Positions 1 to 13,484 of a stretch of DNA of 64,000 nucleotides are shown here, one piece after another (position 1 is the stretch's first letter; each line of letters begins with the position of its first letter). This stretch comes from Ziziphus jujuba (taxonomy: Eukaryota > Streptophyta > Magnoliopsida > Rosales > Rhamnaceae). The DNA lies in contig NC_083390.1 of assembly GCF_031755915.1 (NCBI RefSeq), positions 22,749,001 through 22,813,000 on the forward strand, read 5' to 3'. The position numbers were made by a program, and so were the translations under genes. Below the pieces are notes generated by a model. It was not told where the DNA came from. It was given only the letters and a program-made list of their open reading frames with translations, and searched no databases.

Positions 1-400
1 CTTCCATATAAAAACCTTAATCTAACATAAATTTCAAATTTTTAACCATTTTTAAACATTAATAAAGCGATTCACATTCCTAAACATATCACATTGTACT
101 CAAAAAATGTTATATATTCTTAAAATTCCAAGTATTTGATGTAAATATGAAATCCACAATATATATACATCACACACGGCAATAAACAAAAAAAAAAAAT
201 TACTACTTATAAGTAGATTAAAAAATTAAAAAAAATAGATTTTTGTTTTTTAGTTGAAAAGTTAAAAGGATTTTTCGTAGTATGGGATATGATGTGGGAT
301 GGGCTGGAATAAAGATTTTTCGTGGAAATAGATTGGAAATTAATGTAAAAGGATATGGATGTCTTTTAAAATTATTTTAAGTTTATAATTGATATTAAAA

Positions 401-403
<3 letters not shown>

Positions 404-447
<44 letters not shown>
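404..447. repeat. 44-nt poly-A tract
   Basis: An uninterrupted run of about 44 A residues in otherwise AT-rich DNA. It could be the tail of an old retroposon or simple slippage. No coding sequence adjoins it. Confidence 0.9.
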
Positions 448-450
<3 letters not shown>

Positions 451-490
451 TATATTTCGTTAATGGCCAAGGAGGGTAAAGGGCCAAATT

Positions 491-612
491 CCCTTTTTTT
501 TTTTTGGCTATGCTCCCTGCCATCCCGTGATCCCTCCCCCCCAAAACTCAAGACTCGAACCCAGCTTCCACTGGCCGGGCTGTGGTGTGCTAACCACTGA
601 TCGAAAAAAACT
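491..612 (-). repeat. Possible tRNA-derived SINE fragment
   Basis: Read on the minus strand, this GC-richer island has an A-box-like segment (GATCAGTGGTTAGCAC, near 584-599) followed by a good RNA polymerase III B-box (GGTTCGAGTCT, near 550-565). It ends in an A-rich run (T-run at about 491-502 on the plus strand). That order, A box then B box then A tail, is typical of tRNA-derived plant SINEs. No clear target-site duplication was found, and a decayed tRNA pseudogene is an alternative. Confidence 0.4.
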
Positions 613-3600
613 TTTGGCAATAATAAAACCCTTTGAACATTTAAAGCGGAAAGTCTTTGGGATCAATTTTAATGCCACAATATGGAAAATTATATCTTCA
701 ATTAAAATCAAAACAAATTGATACTATAAAATTCTACCAAAAAAAAAAAAGAAAATAAAATAAAATATCAGATTATATACATCCGGGTGAATAAGTAAAT
801 CACATTTATGATTTTAAGAAAAAAAAGAAAAAAAGAATTTAAGTTAAATCTCTCGTTTATTCATTTACCAAAAAAAAAAAAAAAGAAAAAAAAACTATAT
901 ATTATGATTATTGCAAAAAATAAATATAAAAAAAATCTATATATATTTGAAGATTATCCCTACTTGTGAAAAGGAAAGGGGCAAAAAAAAAGGATTATAT
1001 TGTGTCCACCTGAATGCAAGCCTTGGTTGTTATTTGCAATCGTTGTAGATGGTCTAAATTTGAGGTTGATATATTTAAGCTAAGGCTTTGGCTTGTGTCC
1101 TTTTTCCTTCTTGGAAGGCTACCCTTTCTCATTAACATCATTGGATGAAAGTTTTCAAAATGTAAATAACTTGTGACACCTTCTAAGTAGTCTAAAAATT
1201 AAACTTTTATACATTTACTTCTCTCTCTTCTCTCTCACTTCTTTTTTTTGTTTTCATTTTCTACACAAAAAATTTCTCTAAATTTTATTCCTTTTTTTTT
1301 ATTAGGGATAATATTTTTTAAATAAAATTAAAGATAAAATCTTGGCACAAGACTTGATCAAACCTAGATCTCTATAAATAGTTTGGTTATAAAAAAATCT
1401 AATCCAATATGCAATTATATGTAAAACATAGCGGATTACATGTAATCATATATGTATGCATTTGATATTACATTTAAATTATATATTTATTTATTTATGC
1501 ATAAGTCAAGATATGCAAATAATAATAATAAGCTATGTTTTGGCAAATTGATCGTATAAAAGTATTTTTATTTATTTATTTTTTTTCTTTTTTAGCTCCA
1601 GGTCATATAAAAGTTAAATCTTGCCGGTAGGATTTATAAAGAACTTGAAAGTGATATAAAAAAGTTCACTTTTCAATTTCTTTAGAATATCCTCAGACAT
1701 ACAAAACAAATTCTCCGGAATATCCTCCAACTCCTTTTCAATAGGAATGAAGTAATAATAATAAAAGGAAAATAAATAAAAATGAGAAAGTATGAAAAAA
1801 TCTTTGAATATAGCTAACCTTGTTGTTGTTGTTTTTATTTTATTTTAATTTATTTATTTTTTATTTTCTCAACTACAGTGGCAATTGCTATGTTTTAAAA
1901 AAACAATACAAATAAAATTAAATGACAGTGATTTATCTTAAAATGGTTTTTACATTTCTTTATTTTATTTTATTTTTTTGTTCCCTTAACTTTGAGGTTA
2001 TTTCATATGTTTAACAAATTATAACTATTTCTAATTCATACTATCGAATATTTGAAATACTCAAAATTACATATAATTATATAGAAGCAAACAAAAACCA
2101 AAACTAAAAACCAGTTATGTTATCAAACTACACCTTAATGTTTTTTCTTTTTCTTTTTTTATTTTTTTGGTTGTTGGGCCGAAATTTTGGTCTAGTTTTG
2201 GAGCATCAGACAGCCCAACAAGTATACATTCCCAAGTGGCAATTTTGGGCCTATGAATTGCTGATTGGGTTGATAGAAGCCCATTCCCAAGTGGCTTGGT
2301 TCAGTTCCTTAGGTTTGACTTCCATTTCACCTTCTGATTTTCAGAAACAGAGAACGAAAGTTTGGTATCGAGGTCGGAGATATTGACGACTTTAAAACAC
2401 ACAAGTATCAAATGAAAATTTCCATAAAATGTTGATATATATATATATATAAATTTTTTTTTTTGGGGTTAATTATAGAAACATCTCCTTTTTAATTGTT
2501 TGTTCCAAGTTTAAATTTTCCTCCAAAAATTTTGATTATAACAAAATCACTTAAAAACTATGATATTGCCCCATGAGAATTACTTTTTGTCAGAATTTGA
2601 GTAAAATGACAAGAAGAAAGTGAATCAAGATTGATTTATAGTATGTTATGTTTTCCCATTCTTGGTCCTTAATATTGGGGGTGTGACAGTGATTATAGAG
2701 TTCATTAACAAATATGAAAATTATTTATTAATTAATTAAATATATATTTTTTAAACTAATATCTTTTTGGGGGTTAATTTTTTAAAATTAATGCTACTTA
2801 AAAAGTAAATATTGCAATATTGTTTATATGTATATAAGTTTATTTTGGAATGGTCAATTCATGAAGAGGAAGTTTTCAAAAACATGGATGAGAAATTAAT
2901 AGTTGCAGTGTCACATTGTCACATCGAAACTGTACTATTAATTTAATTTAATTTCACCACATCTCTCATCCACTACTGTGACATATCAAATATGGGCAAC
3001 CACAAAGTCTTGGAAAGCACTTTTAGAGTTTCTAAGTTTTCCTTTCTCATACAAGACCGTAAAAAAATGGCAACATTTACTTTGTCTTTCCCCGTATTCA
3101 AATCACTTTTTTCATACCAAAATCACAAAAAACTAGACTCCATGCATGCATGCGTGTGCTACAGTTTGTTTTTGTACTTTCTTTTCTCCCCCACATATGT
3201 CATTTTACAATAGTATTAGGAATCTAAAAAGGGGTAATTTCACCCAAAAAAAAAATTAATAATAATAATAATTAATAAAAGGGATATCCTAAGATTTTGT
3301 AGACCAGATTCAATTTTCTTAAAATCCGTACACAATATATCTTTTTCTTTTCCCTTTTGATTTAGCAAAATTTTGTGCTATTTTAAGGATAATATATAGA
3401 AAATTGTTCTTTTGGGACATGACAGTTCTTAGCATTTGTCCATCAGAATGTAATAGAATGATAATTCTTTTATAGCTCCTAGAAGATTAAATTTTATATA
3501 TGTATATGAATTTTATATGATGAAGGGTCTGGATTAATTAAGAGCTGGTTGGGGGATTTTCTATATGCTAAGATTCGGTCAATTGGTTTACTGTGACTGA

Positions 3601-5807
3601 ACACTACTCGGATGGAGCAGGCCTAAAGGGCACTGCAATTCTTTCTGTTTAAGGTAAAAGGTTTGAGCATCTAGACTTTTATGGAAAAAATAGGAAAGAG
3701 AATAGAGAAAAAATAAATAATAAATATATAAATCTTTTAACTTAGCTTTTCACGTGGATAGTAGCTAAATTACACACAGGATTATATGGTAGCTTACCTG
3801 GTTGCCATTGTTTCTTAATAGCAAATGGGATACATTTTTCCTATTCCTGATGTTCTATCGTTTTCCTTTGTAAAATTATGGAAATTGTCACATGGTGGCC
3901 ATTTTCCTACATTAACACAAGCTCATGAGGATTGAGGAGGCGTATATATGACAAGTGGAAATATAAAATGTGTCTGAGAGAGATTATTTCATGTCATCTT
4001 TCTCGACCATACAAAACAATAGTAAATCATAGTACTTAGTTAATTGAAGAACAAATAAAATCAATAAAAATAAATTCTATTTTCACGTTCTCGCCGTACA
4101 AAATCACCATGTGTCTAAAATAAACAACAAAAGTTAAGCAGTTTAGGTAAAACTTAGGTCCAGAAATGATCAAAATAGATGTTTTTGTTAAAACTGGTTA
4201 TTAGTGTAATGATGATCCATTCTCAATGCTTTAGTTTTTGAAAAAAAAGAAAAAAAAATCATAGCCAATTATTAAAATATATAACCCAATTTAGATGCAT
4301 TTTTTAAAAGTTTGAATTTTTAAAATTAATAATATCGATATCGGATTATAGTTTAACATGATCTCAAAACAAAATTAAAATTTTCTATATATGTTAAATT
4401 TTTTTTTATGGATTTTGTTTGTAAGTTTAAATATTAAAGTATATAACTCAATTCCTTACCAAATTATAATTAAACATTAATATTATATCAGACTTAAAAG
4501 ATTTTTAGATTTGAATCAGAATTTATCAATATAAATATATCTAATATATGCTTTTCATTTATATATATTAAATGAGATCATAAACACACATAATAAGCAG
4601 TGAAAATTGCTCTTTCTCTCTATTCCTTAATTCTTGCTGGCTTTGTGTTGAAAACTATTGTTTCCAGTTTCGACTAAGCCCTAACAAGTTGCTTTAAAAC
4701 AATGTTCGGCTTGTAATAACCTCAACTCTGACCCAAAATCCGAAGCCTGAATGACACAACTCAGTGTTTCAATGCACACGTACATTTTATACAGAAGTCA
4801 TAAACAAGAAAGAGTAAAGAAATGCAAAAAGAAAAGGAAAAAAACAAAGGCCCTTGGAGTTAATACAATTTTACTTCTATGCCCGTGATAATTTACCTTT
4901 ATTTCATATAAAGTCTTTCCTCTCAAATATCTATGATTGATACTCTAGTGCAAAATTTACAAAAAGAACAAAATTACTTTCATCAAATAAACTACCAATA
5001 TTAGTAGGATATATCATCCTGAGATTGCATTTTATATGGTAAAGAGGGAATAAACCCATTTTCTAGAAATTCTTATATATATATATATGTATATATTCTT
5101 GTGAAGGTGAATGCCACATGATCTTTCTCATAAAATTTCAGGAGCCACCAATTATTTACCGCATCAAATTAACTTCACACACAAACACGCACACACACAC
5201 ACACATATATATATATATACACCCTATATATCTAGCTCAAGAACACCTAGTGGTTGGCCAGTTATCTATGCTTGTCGCTTAGCTCATTTTAATATCGTGT
5301 CACTTACAACGCCAGTTTGGTTAATTTTGTGATTCATTTTCTCAATTTTAGAAACTAGGCAGTACAGGAAATAGGTCTATTTTTTATAAATATGTGAATG
5401 TATAAATATGTATGCATTAGGATTCCAATTTATATATATCTATATATATATTGTGTACAACAAGATTAATAAAAAATAAATTATCTATATAGAAAAATAT
5501 TTTATTAGACAATATCAAACAGTTTATGTTATCCAATTGTTATTTAATTGTATATAAAATATTCCAAAGATTATATAAAATCAAGCATTAGTCAGGGAAC
5601 ATAAGGAACCTGACACCACCGTCTAGTAAAAAGACTATATAAATAGTATAGATATAGGGTTAGGATATATATAGATGCTTGACTGAAACGATTTTGTAAG
5701 AAATTAAATTCGATCTATTAGATAAGTGAAATTGACCTAATAGTATTATGTTCTTCACATTCACATTTTTAAGCTTATATGTTTGAGTTACCATTACAAA
5801 ACCTTGA

Positions 5808-5845
<38 letters not shown>

Positions 5846-7315
5846 TTTGCTACAAATGCTTGCACACGTTTATGGAATAAAACACATGCATGTGTGATTA
5901 CATTCATTTTTTGGATGCATGTGCGATTTCATTCATTTTTGGGCTTAAGTTAATTAGTTATATTTAAGAAACTCAAACTTAAATTTGAGTTGTCTACTAC
6001 AATGAGTTCAAATGCAATTTTAAGTTCCAATAACTCGAGAGTAAAAGTACTAAAATATAATTATGAATTATGATTGATCAGTAGAATGATTAAGAAACAC
6101 ATGTAATTCTCAAGTCTTACAAATCCAGTTTGAATTAAAAAATATATGATTGGATTTGTAAGAATTAATTCAACACACACTTGGTATGAATTCTTTCAGG
6201 AAAAAAAAAAAAAAAAAAAAAAAAACAGTTTCTTTGGATTTGGACTGCCTTCAAGCCATTGCCAGAGTAACAATATACAATTAATTGCATTTTGCAAACC
6301 AAGTTCTAAATTTTAAAAATGGGATGATTTCCTCCATATCACATATTAATATAAATTTTATAAACTGTATAATAAACCGCTGGAAAATGGATGAGTGTTC
6401 AAGGTACTGAATTATGGAACAAATTCTGTTCCCATATTAAATTTCAGAGTTGTCAAGACAAAAGAAGTATTCATATCTCATGTACATCCATCACTTTTTC
6501 TAGCATGCATTCAGAATTTGAACATTATTGATGTAATTATGAATATTGTACTATATTTCCATGTATATGATGTACGTAATAGGGTTTTCACAAAAAATTG
6601 TTGGAAAAAAAAAAAAAAGTACATTACTAAGAAACAAACAGTCATGATCAACAAGAAACAAACAGTAACTCTGGAGCTAAAAAAATCAAGGACCATATAC
6701 AATAACTTCAAAGTTTACATATCTATGCACTTCATGAGGCAGGGACATTCTCTCTCTCATGCTTCTGAGCTCATCTAGCTTTTAAAAATTTATTTATTTT
6801 TCTGATAGTTTAATTTGATTCATTTATTATTATTATTATTAATTTTGGGGGTGTGGGAGGGAATTAGGAATGAAGTGTCGCTCTCCAACTACAAAAATTG
6901 ACACCATTGCTATCATTATCACAATCTCTCTTTTGAAAACAAAAGCGGGGGAAGAGAGCTGCTCACGCCTTGCTTCTCTACAGTTCTCCATGTCTATATA
7001 CTGTATCACTCTCTTTTACTTTTGGATTTGGATTCTGATAGAGGAGAGAGAGAAAGATGGAAAGAGTAAACGAGGGCAGAAGAAGAAGAGAAAATCAGAG
7101 AAAAAAAAAAGAAAAAGGGAAGTGAGCATTTGGAGCAAAGTGAGGAAGTGAGATATTATTAGCTAGCAATTAAGCGTTATTGTTGGTACGCCATTCTATG
7201 CATATATTTCTTTGCCCCACTACGGCTCCTCCTTTGCCGGTTCTTTGTCTCCTCCATTCCCAAACACGCCAAAACCTAAACACCATCAGTTTCATCCTAT
7301 CCACGTGCAATCTCT

Positions 7316-7372
<57 letters not shown>

Positions 7373-7860
7373 TTGACCGAACAAAATGGTATACATGTAT
7401 TTATATACGAAAAATAAAAATTTTAATTTGCAAATACATACCTTACAATATATTATATGAAAAAAGTATCACTGGATGTATATGTATATTGTGAATTAAA
7501 AATTTGTGAATATCCATATCATGTATAAAGAAATCGTATGTATAATGGTTCTCTTATCCAAGAATATTGGATAAATTTTTATTTAATTGCCTTTTGATGT
7601 GACCAAAATTTCGTTTAAGATTTTTAGATAAGAGAAGTTTTGTAAGCATGTATATATGATTTTTCCATTGTACTTGGATAAATTTTTGTGGGGTATTTAT
7701 TCTATTAAGAAGGCGGCAAAAGGCATCTTATTATTTGTAATTTGATTGAATATTTGTCCAAGATTTTTAAATAAAAGAACCATTAAATTCTTTAAAAGTT
7801 TACGCAAATCTCAGATGGAAAGAGAATTCTAGTCCTAGATAATTAACTTACAACTCTTTT
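613..7860. other. AT-rich intergenic region without a supported gene
   Basis: Mostly A/T homopolymers and microsatellites, including (AT)n at about 5813-5842, (CT)n followed by (AT)n at about 7315-7362, and poly-A at about 6200-6225. All open frames are short, low-complexity and resemble no family I know. One promoter-like patch (2175-2283) is listed separately. Otherwise I see nothing functional. Confidence 0.6.
2175..2283. promoter_or_regulatory. Cluster of four site II (TGGGCY) motifs with no gene attached
   Basis: TGGGCC or TGGGCT occurs at 2175-2180, 2212-2217 (minus), 2246-2251 and 2278-2283 (minus), four copies in about 110 bp. Such clusters are known from plant promoters of housekeeping, ribosomal and organellar-protein genes, where TCP factors bind. 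The phrase CATTCCCAAGTGGC also appears twice, near 2227 and 2281. No convincing coding exon follows on either strand, so this may be a promoter remnant. Confidence 0.3.
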
Positions 7861-7900
7861 TAATATATCCAAGTGTCACCAAACCCAAACAAATTGTTAA

Positions 7901-7983
7901 TTTATATATTACCTCTCCAGTCCCCACTTATCTTCTCCTCCCAACATCCCAACATCTCCATCTCCATTTTTTTCCCCTCTGTG

Positions 7984-8026
<43 letters not shown>

Positions 8027-8068
8027 GTCTCTCTCTTTCAACTCTAATTATAAACCACTAGCTACACC
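7901..8068 (+). promoter_or_regulatory. Core promoter and 5' leader of the WIP zinc-finger gene
   Basis: A TATA-like TTATATATTA lies at 7901-7910. Between it and the start codon is a pyrimidine-rich leader with a (CT)n tract at about 7988-8018, common in plant 5' UTRs. Spacing suggests transcription starts near 7935, giving a leader of roughly 130 nt. The start site is inferred. Confidence 0.4.
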
Positions 8069-9169
8069 ATGCAAACTCTCTCTTTCACCTGCATATCTTC
8101 CAGTGAAAGCGCTTGTTTGGAAGCTGATGAAGAAGATGAAGAATCCATTTTCCTTTCTCTTGGTCCACCTGGTCAACACATCCATAAACACTACCCTATT
8201 TACCACCACCATTCCTCCTCAACCCGATCTGACCATCATCATCATCATCATCAGAATCATCACCATAATCAAAACCCTAACAACAGCACTGATCATCAAG
8301 ATCACGGCGTAACAATTGCTCTTCGTATTGGTGCTCCACCAGTAATTTCTACTAGACCAAGAGGCAGTTCTAGCAACCCTAATCATCACATTTCTGCTCC
8401 TATTGAAGGCCAGTACTGGATTCCATCTCCAGCTCAAATCCTTGTCGGTCCAACACAGTTCTCTTGCTCTGTTTGCAACAAAACCTTCAATCGATACAAC
8501 AACATGCAGGTAATTATCATATATATACATATATAAATAAAACATGGTCATGACAATGAATATATATATATATATATATATATATGCATGTTAAATGTGT
8601 TATAATTATTTATCTATATTACACTTTCTTATTTTATTATGAAATTAAATTTTTTGTGTGTGCATGTTTTATATTATGTTGGTTTGTATTAGATGCATAT
8701 GTGGGGGCATGGATCACAATATCGTAAAGGTCCAGAATCTTTGAGAGGAACAAAACCAGCTTCTTCAATGCTGAGACTGCCATGCTATTGCTGCGCAGAG
8801 GGTTGCAAGAACAACATAGAGCATCCAAGATCAAGGCCATTGAAGGACTTCAGAACCCTTCAAACCCATTACAAGCGAAAGCACGGAGCAAAACCTTTTG
8901 GTTGTCGCAAATGCGGCAAACCATTCGCTGTTCGAGGGGATTGGAGGACTCACGAGAAGAACTGCGGGAAGCTCTGGTTTTGCATCTGCGGGTCGGATTT
9001 TAAACACAAGAGGTCGCTTAAGGATCATGTTCGAGCATTTGGGGACGGTCATGCCCCGCATGCCGTTGAATTGTGTGAGGTTGAAGAAGAAGAAGAAGAA
9101 GAAGAAGAAGACGCAGAAGAAGAAGAAGTTGAAAATGGAGGTCATGGATCTGTTGTCTTTAACAACTAA
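8069..9169 (+). CDS. WIP-family C2H2 zinc-finger transcription factor
   Basis: Two exons, 8069-8509 and 8693-9169, joined by a 183-bp GT-AG intron, give 305 aa. The WIP signature is visible at residues 117-119, within [13 protein letters not shown]. The first zinc finger has C133, C136, H149 and H153, and the intron splits it just before MHMWGHG. The next modules carry the family's paired CC spacing ([11 protein letters not shown]), the [13 protein letters not shown] linker, the [21 protein letters not shown] finger and the [16 protein letters not shown] finger. The family (TT1, NTT and relatives) comprises nuclear regulators of seed-coat pigment, transmitting tract, root and vein development. 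Odd features are a histidine-rich stretch at residues 46-66 and a Glu-rich C-terminal tail of nearly 20 residues. The length matches short members such as TT1, but I cannot assign the orthologue. The start is the first ATG after the (CT)n leader, and an acidic EADEEDEES motif with FLSLGPPG follows. Confidence 0.93.
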
Positions 9170-12100
9170 AAATTGAAAAACTATATAAATTCTTATCTAT
9201 TGTTAATTGTCAGAGTCAAATTAAACCTCTTACATACACTTTTTATAAGATCTCGTGCTTAGTTGATGTGAGATTTTGTTCGTTCGCCCACACACACACA
9301 CACACACACACACTCTCTCTCTAACAAATTGTAATTGAGATTGGACTAATGACTGTTCGTGTGTTCTGTGCGAACTCAGCACAGAGAGAGAGAGAGAGAG
9401 GGAGAGGACGACGACAAACAGTATCATGAAAGCCAAGGTTCTATGCATTTAATGTTGGAAGTGGCAGTTCTATTGTCTAATTAAAGCACCTTTTTGTGAA
9501 AAAAAAAAAATTATTTGTAATAAATATATATATAAGAGAGAGCGAGCGAGAGAGAGAGAGTCACCATTGAAGGTGGTCAAGTGAATTCAGTGAGTGCAGA
9601 CATGCAGACATTGTGTACAGTGCAGTCACAGATTGATCTACTGTTCATAGCTTTGCAATTTAGGCCTAGATATTGCGGTGGAGAGAAATAAATGAGTGAG
9701 AGAGAGTGTTTGTTTTGTGAGAAAAAAAGAAAGAGAGAGAGAAAGAGAGTAAGTCTACTTAACTGAGCTTCGACTAGCACTACTACAAACACTTTGATCG
9801 AGTCGGTGTCAGTAAGAAAGGGGGGAGAGAGAGAGAGAGAGAGAGAGAGGGACCACAAAAAGATTACTGTTTTTGGGGTTTCACCCAAAGGGCTGCCTTT
9901 TTCCTTTTCAGAGCAACTACAAACAGATCACTACCATACATTTTCAGACGCCTGTTTTTTGCTCTTTTTAAGTTTTAACCCCTCCTCTCCCTCAACCCCC
10001 AAACCCTTATCTTATATCTTTCAATAATGTGCATGGTCCTCTTTTCTTTGTCTTTATTCTATTTATTATTTTTTAATTTATTAATTTATTATCTATATTA
10101 TACCACCATTCTTTTGATTTTATATGTGTCTGTCTTAGCATGCATGCAATTAACCTGCATAAAATCTTTTATCATTAATTCATGTATATACTATTATGCA
10201 TATGAGAGGTTGTTACAACTTCATTCTCATGTCTTGGCCGTCATTTTCTTAAATTTTTTATGTGTTTGTTTTGCATGGAGTCATTTCTAATGTGTCACGA
10301 GCCTTAGTTTCCTGTTTTTTCTACTATTATACTCAATAAAAATACAGTTTTCTGTTTTTTCTTCTATTTTATTCTCCATAAAAATACAATGAGGTAAAAG
10401 TTTCCGAGGTAGTCAAAAAAAAAAAAAAAAAAAAAAGGGTTTTAAAAATGACCAAGTGATCAGTTTCTCATATATTTATTGTAAATAGAGTGACGTAGGG
10501 GAGTACACAAAAAACAAATAGAATTACCAAGCTAGGTTCAGATAAGGGTTCTGAAAACTCAGTAGTCCAATTACCATTTGAAATTCAACAAGATTTGAAA
10601 GCTTACAAAGTAACTGGAAAATGGCAAAATTCAGGCTGAGCGATATGTCGAGATAGGGGACGACCTCAGCTCTTATACAAACCAAAATGACACAAACGAC
10701 GTAGCTTTTGTGAAAGGTCCAAGCTTTTTGGCTTACAATTTGTCCCCAATCTTCTTCAAAATTCTGAAATGTCCAAGCATTTTGGCTTTTAATTTGTGGC
10801 AAGTTCCAACTAGAAACCTCTCTTTTATCAAATATGCACCATCAACAGATCACCAACATTAAGGGTCGTCAAAATGGAAATGTTAAAATGAATGAACAGT
10901 GATATCATTAAAATATGCATTATTACATCTTCTATGACAACTATTTTTTTGAGGAAAACTATTTTGGATATATGTAGATAGTGAGGATATTGAAAATTAA
11001 TATGCAAGGATTTGCTTGTTTTATTTTTTTTATTTTTATTTTTTTTTTACCTTTGTAGATTTTGAAGTCGTTGACAGCTGGGTGTGGATAATGGAAATCA
11101 CCATAGATTGTGTCCCAATAAACCTATTATATTTAGATTGCACCAAAGAAAAATAATTTTTTTTATCCAAATAGTAAAGGAAAATCTATTCGTTTCATTA
11201 ATTTAAAGATATCAACAATATGTAGGATTATCCAAACTAATTACATTAAATTGATTTTATTACTTATTTAGGAGACTGAGAATAATTCTCTGGTAAAACT
11301 AGCTCATATTGCTCAAAACCAGTAATAAATCCCTTAATTAGTTGACACTTTGGTGCAAAATCCACTTTATTTCTCTCAAATGTGAGTTGCATTTAGATAT
11401 TATAACTCCATAATCCATATAATATTTCTATTTTGGGATATATATTAATCCATTAAACTTTTCTTGAAAAAAAATATGATCGATATAATTAAGCCAGAAG
11501 AAACCAGAATCTGGATCTTTACAAGTATCAATGCCATAATACAATAACAACGATAATAAAAATGAAATTCCAATTGCCAATAGATCAATTTGTTCAGCAA
11601 AAAAAATTGCCAATAGATCAATTGAGCCAAAAAAAAAAGGAAAAACTGTGATTAGAGAAACCATAATCTTTTTATTTATTATTTTCTTTTATTGATGTAA
11701 AAGAAACCAGAATCTTAATTAATTACTTGGGCTTAACCACTATATCAACCAGGTGAAAGAAAATGGAAAAAGAGAATTTTATTTGATTATTGAATATGTG
11801 AAATACACAATCTTTTATATTGCAGCATTAATTACAATATTCCTAGTACCACTATTTATATATTCCTTCAAGAATTCATTTTCTCATCGACAAATATTCC
11901 CCACTTCACTAGAGTTTTGCAAGCTACCATTACTGATGTTAATATTTGTCTGTCTATCATTTTATTTAATTATTTCATCAATATTAGGGGGAAAAAAATT
12001 AAAGGCAAGGTTTATAACTACTGGCAATAATGTTTGTGCTCATCTTTTTCTTTGCTTTGCCATTTTCATCCTGCATAAAATTAAGAACAAGTCTCCAATT

Positions 12101-13430
12101 AAATAGTTTAAATGTGATATATGGTGCTAGCTGTTGGGGATGGCCAAAATGATGATTCTCCTGTATAAATTATATATCCCCATTTTTTTTTCTTTTAATT
12201 TTTGTTTCAAAATATTTCCTAAAAAATAAAATGATGTATATATAATGACTAAACTTGAATATCTACAAATACAGGCCTTCCTATTTGCATGGGGAGATTC
12301 ATGTGGAGCAAGTAAACGAACCTTGAACATACCAAAAAAGAAATTTGTTGAAGCCTCTGACATTTTCTGGTCCTTGCAATTCCAGTAACATAAACTTTCA
12401 TGTATTAATTAACATTTAAATTACCATATATTTCAGTTTATATTTGTTATTGAAAAGCAATACGGTGAAAAAATTATAGAAAAAAAAAAGAATATTTAAA
12501 CAATACAAGAATTAAGCAGAACTTATTATATATAAATACAATATATATGAATGAATTATAATGAATAATTGGATGGATGTTAATGTTGCAGGCAAATGCA
12601 GTAGAAATAAACGAAGTGATATGTGCCATGCCTGCAACTGGGTCACTCACTCACATCTTTACTACTTTGCTTTTAGTATTATTAGTGTACTGAAATTTGA
12701 AAATTTCATCTAGTTATTGTTATCTATAATATTGTGATCGTGTCCATGTTCTATTGATATATAATTATAGTCAATATCAATTTAAACTGGCCCATTTTAA
12801 TTCGTTTCACATGTTCTATATCTATTTCAATGTAAATAGGATTTAGGAAACTATCAAAAAAGTACAATACAAATCATTGTTGTTGATTCATTATGTCATC
12901 CGTATCTTAATTCTTAAAGAAATATGTATAAGTATTCAATGTGAGTTTATTAAAAAAAAAAAAAAAATCAATATGCATTTAGCTCGATGCCAGTTTTTTT
13001 ATTTTTTTATTTTTTTCCTTGATGATACTTTAAAATTCAATCTAAATTGGAAAATGCAAAGTTATATAATATATCTATTTTTTTTTTCTTGTTTCATTCA
13101 AAATCAACTTAATAAAAAAACTTTACTAGACTGCGAACTGAATAAACTCAATAAAATAAGATAAAATAAAATAAAAAAAAACTTAGTCAAGCAATATTTC
13201 TATTTTCAAAATTAAAATGTATTATTTTAAAAATTTATTGTTTAAAATCAGAACGAAAATCTCTTCTTAAATTACCTAAACGTCCATAACAATTTTATTG
13301 GGATCTCAAAGATAATAATATAATATTTTTGTTAATATAAATATGTGTATATATATATATATATATTATTTTATGTTAATAATTTATTAAATTTACCATA
13401 GTGGAATGATCACATGAAAGCAGTGGTTTT
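9170..13430. other. Intergenic region, WIP gene to CDC20
   Basis: The first few hundred bases probably hold the WIP 3' UTR. (CA)n lies at about 9291-9312 and (GA)n tracts at about 9380-9400 and 9826-9850. Poly-A/T runs and (AT)n follow. A short repeated patch at 10717-10797 and a weak coding-like patch at 12268-12692 are noted separately. No gene is supported. Confidence 0.5.
10717..10797. repeat. Short direct repeat, two copies 54 bp apart
   Basis: A unit of about 27 bp beginning GTCCAAGC and containing TTTTGGCTT occurs at 10717-10743 and 10771-10797 with a few changes. It sits in a moderately GC-richer patch (10520-10830) with no recognisable coding sequence. It may be a fragment of an old dispersed repeat. 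Confidence 0.5.
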
Positions 13431-13484
13431 TTTTTTTTTTTCCCACCCAAAAAGGGCAAAAAAATAAGGCGGTGGCGGCACAGG

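Noticed and set aside
2117..2386. An 89-codon plus-strand frame
   Set aside because: It begins with a homopolymer-derived Phe/Leu run and resembles no known family. The site II motifs inside it are the more credible signal.
7873..8061. Ser/Leu-rich frames over the (CT)n tract
   Set aside because: They are a translation of the 5' leader microsatellite of the WIP gene.
11753..12106. A 117-codon frame with hydrophobic segments
   Set aside because: AT-rich codons give Ile/Phe/Leu runs by chance. No domain or start context supports it.
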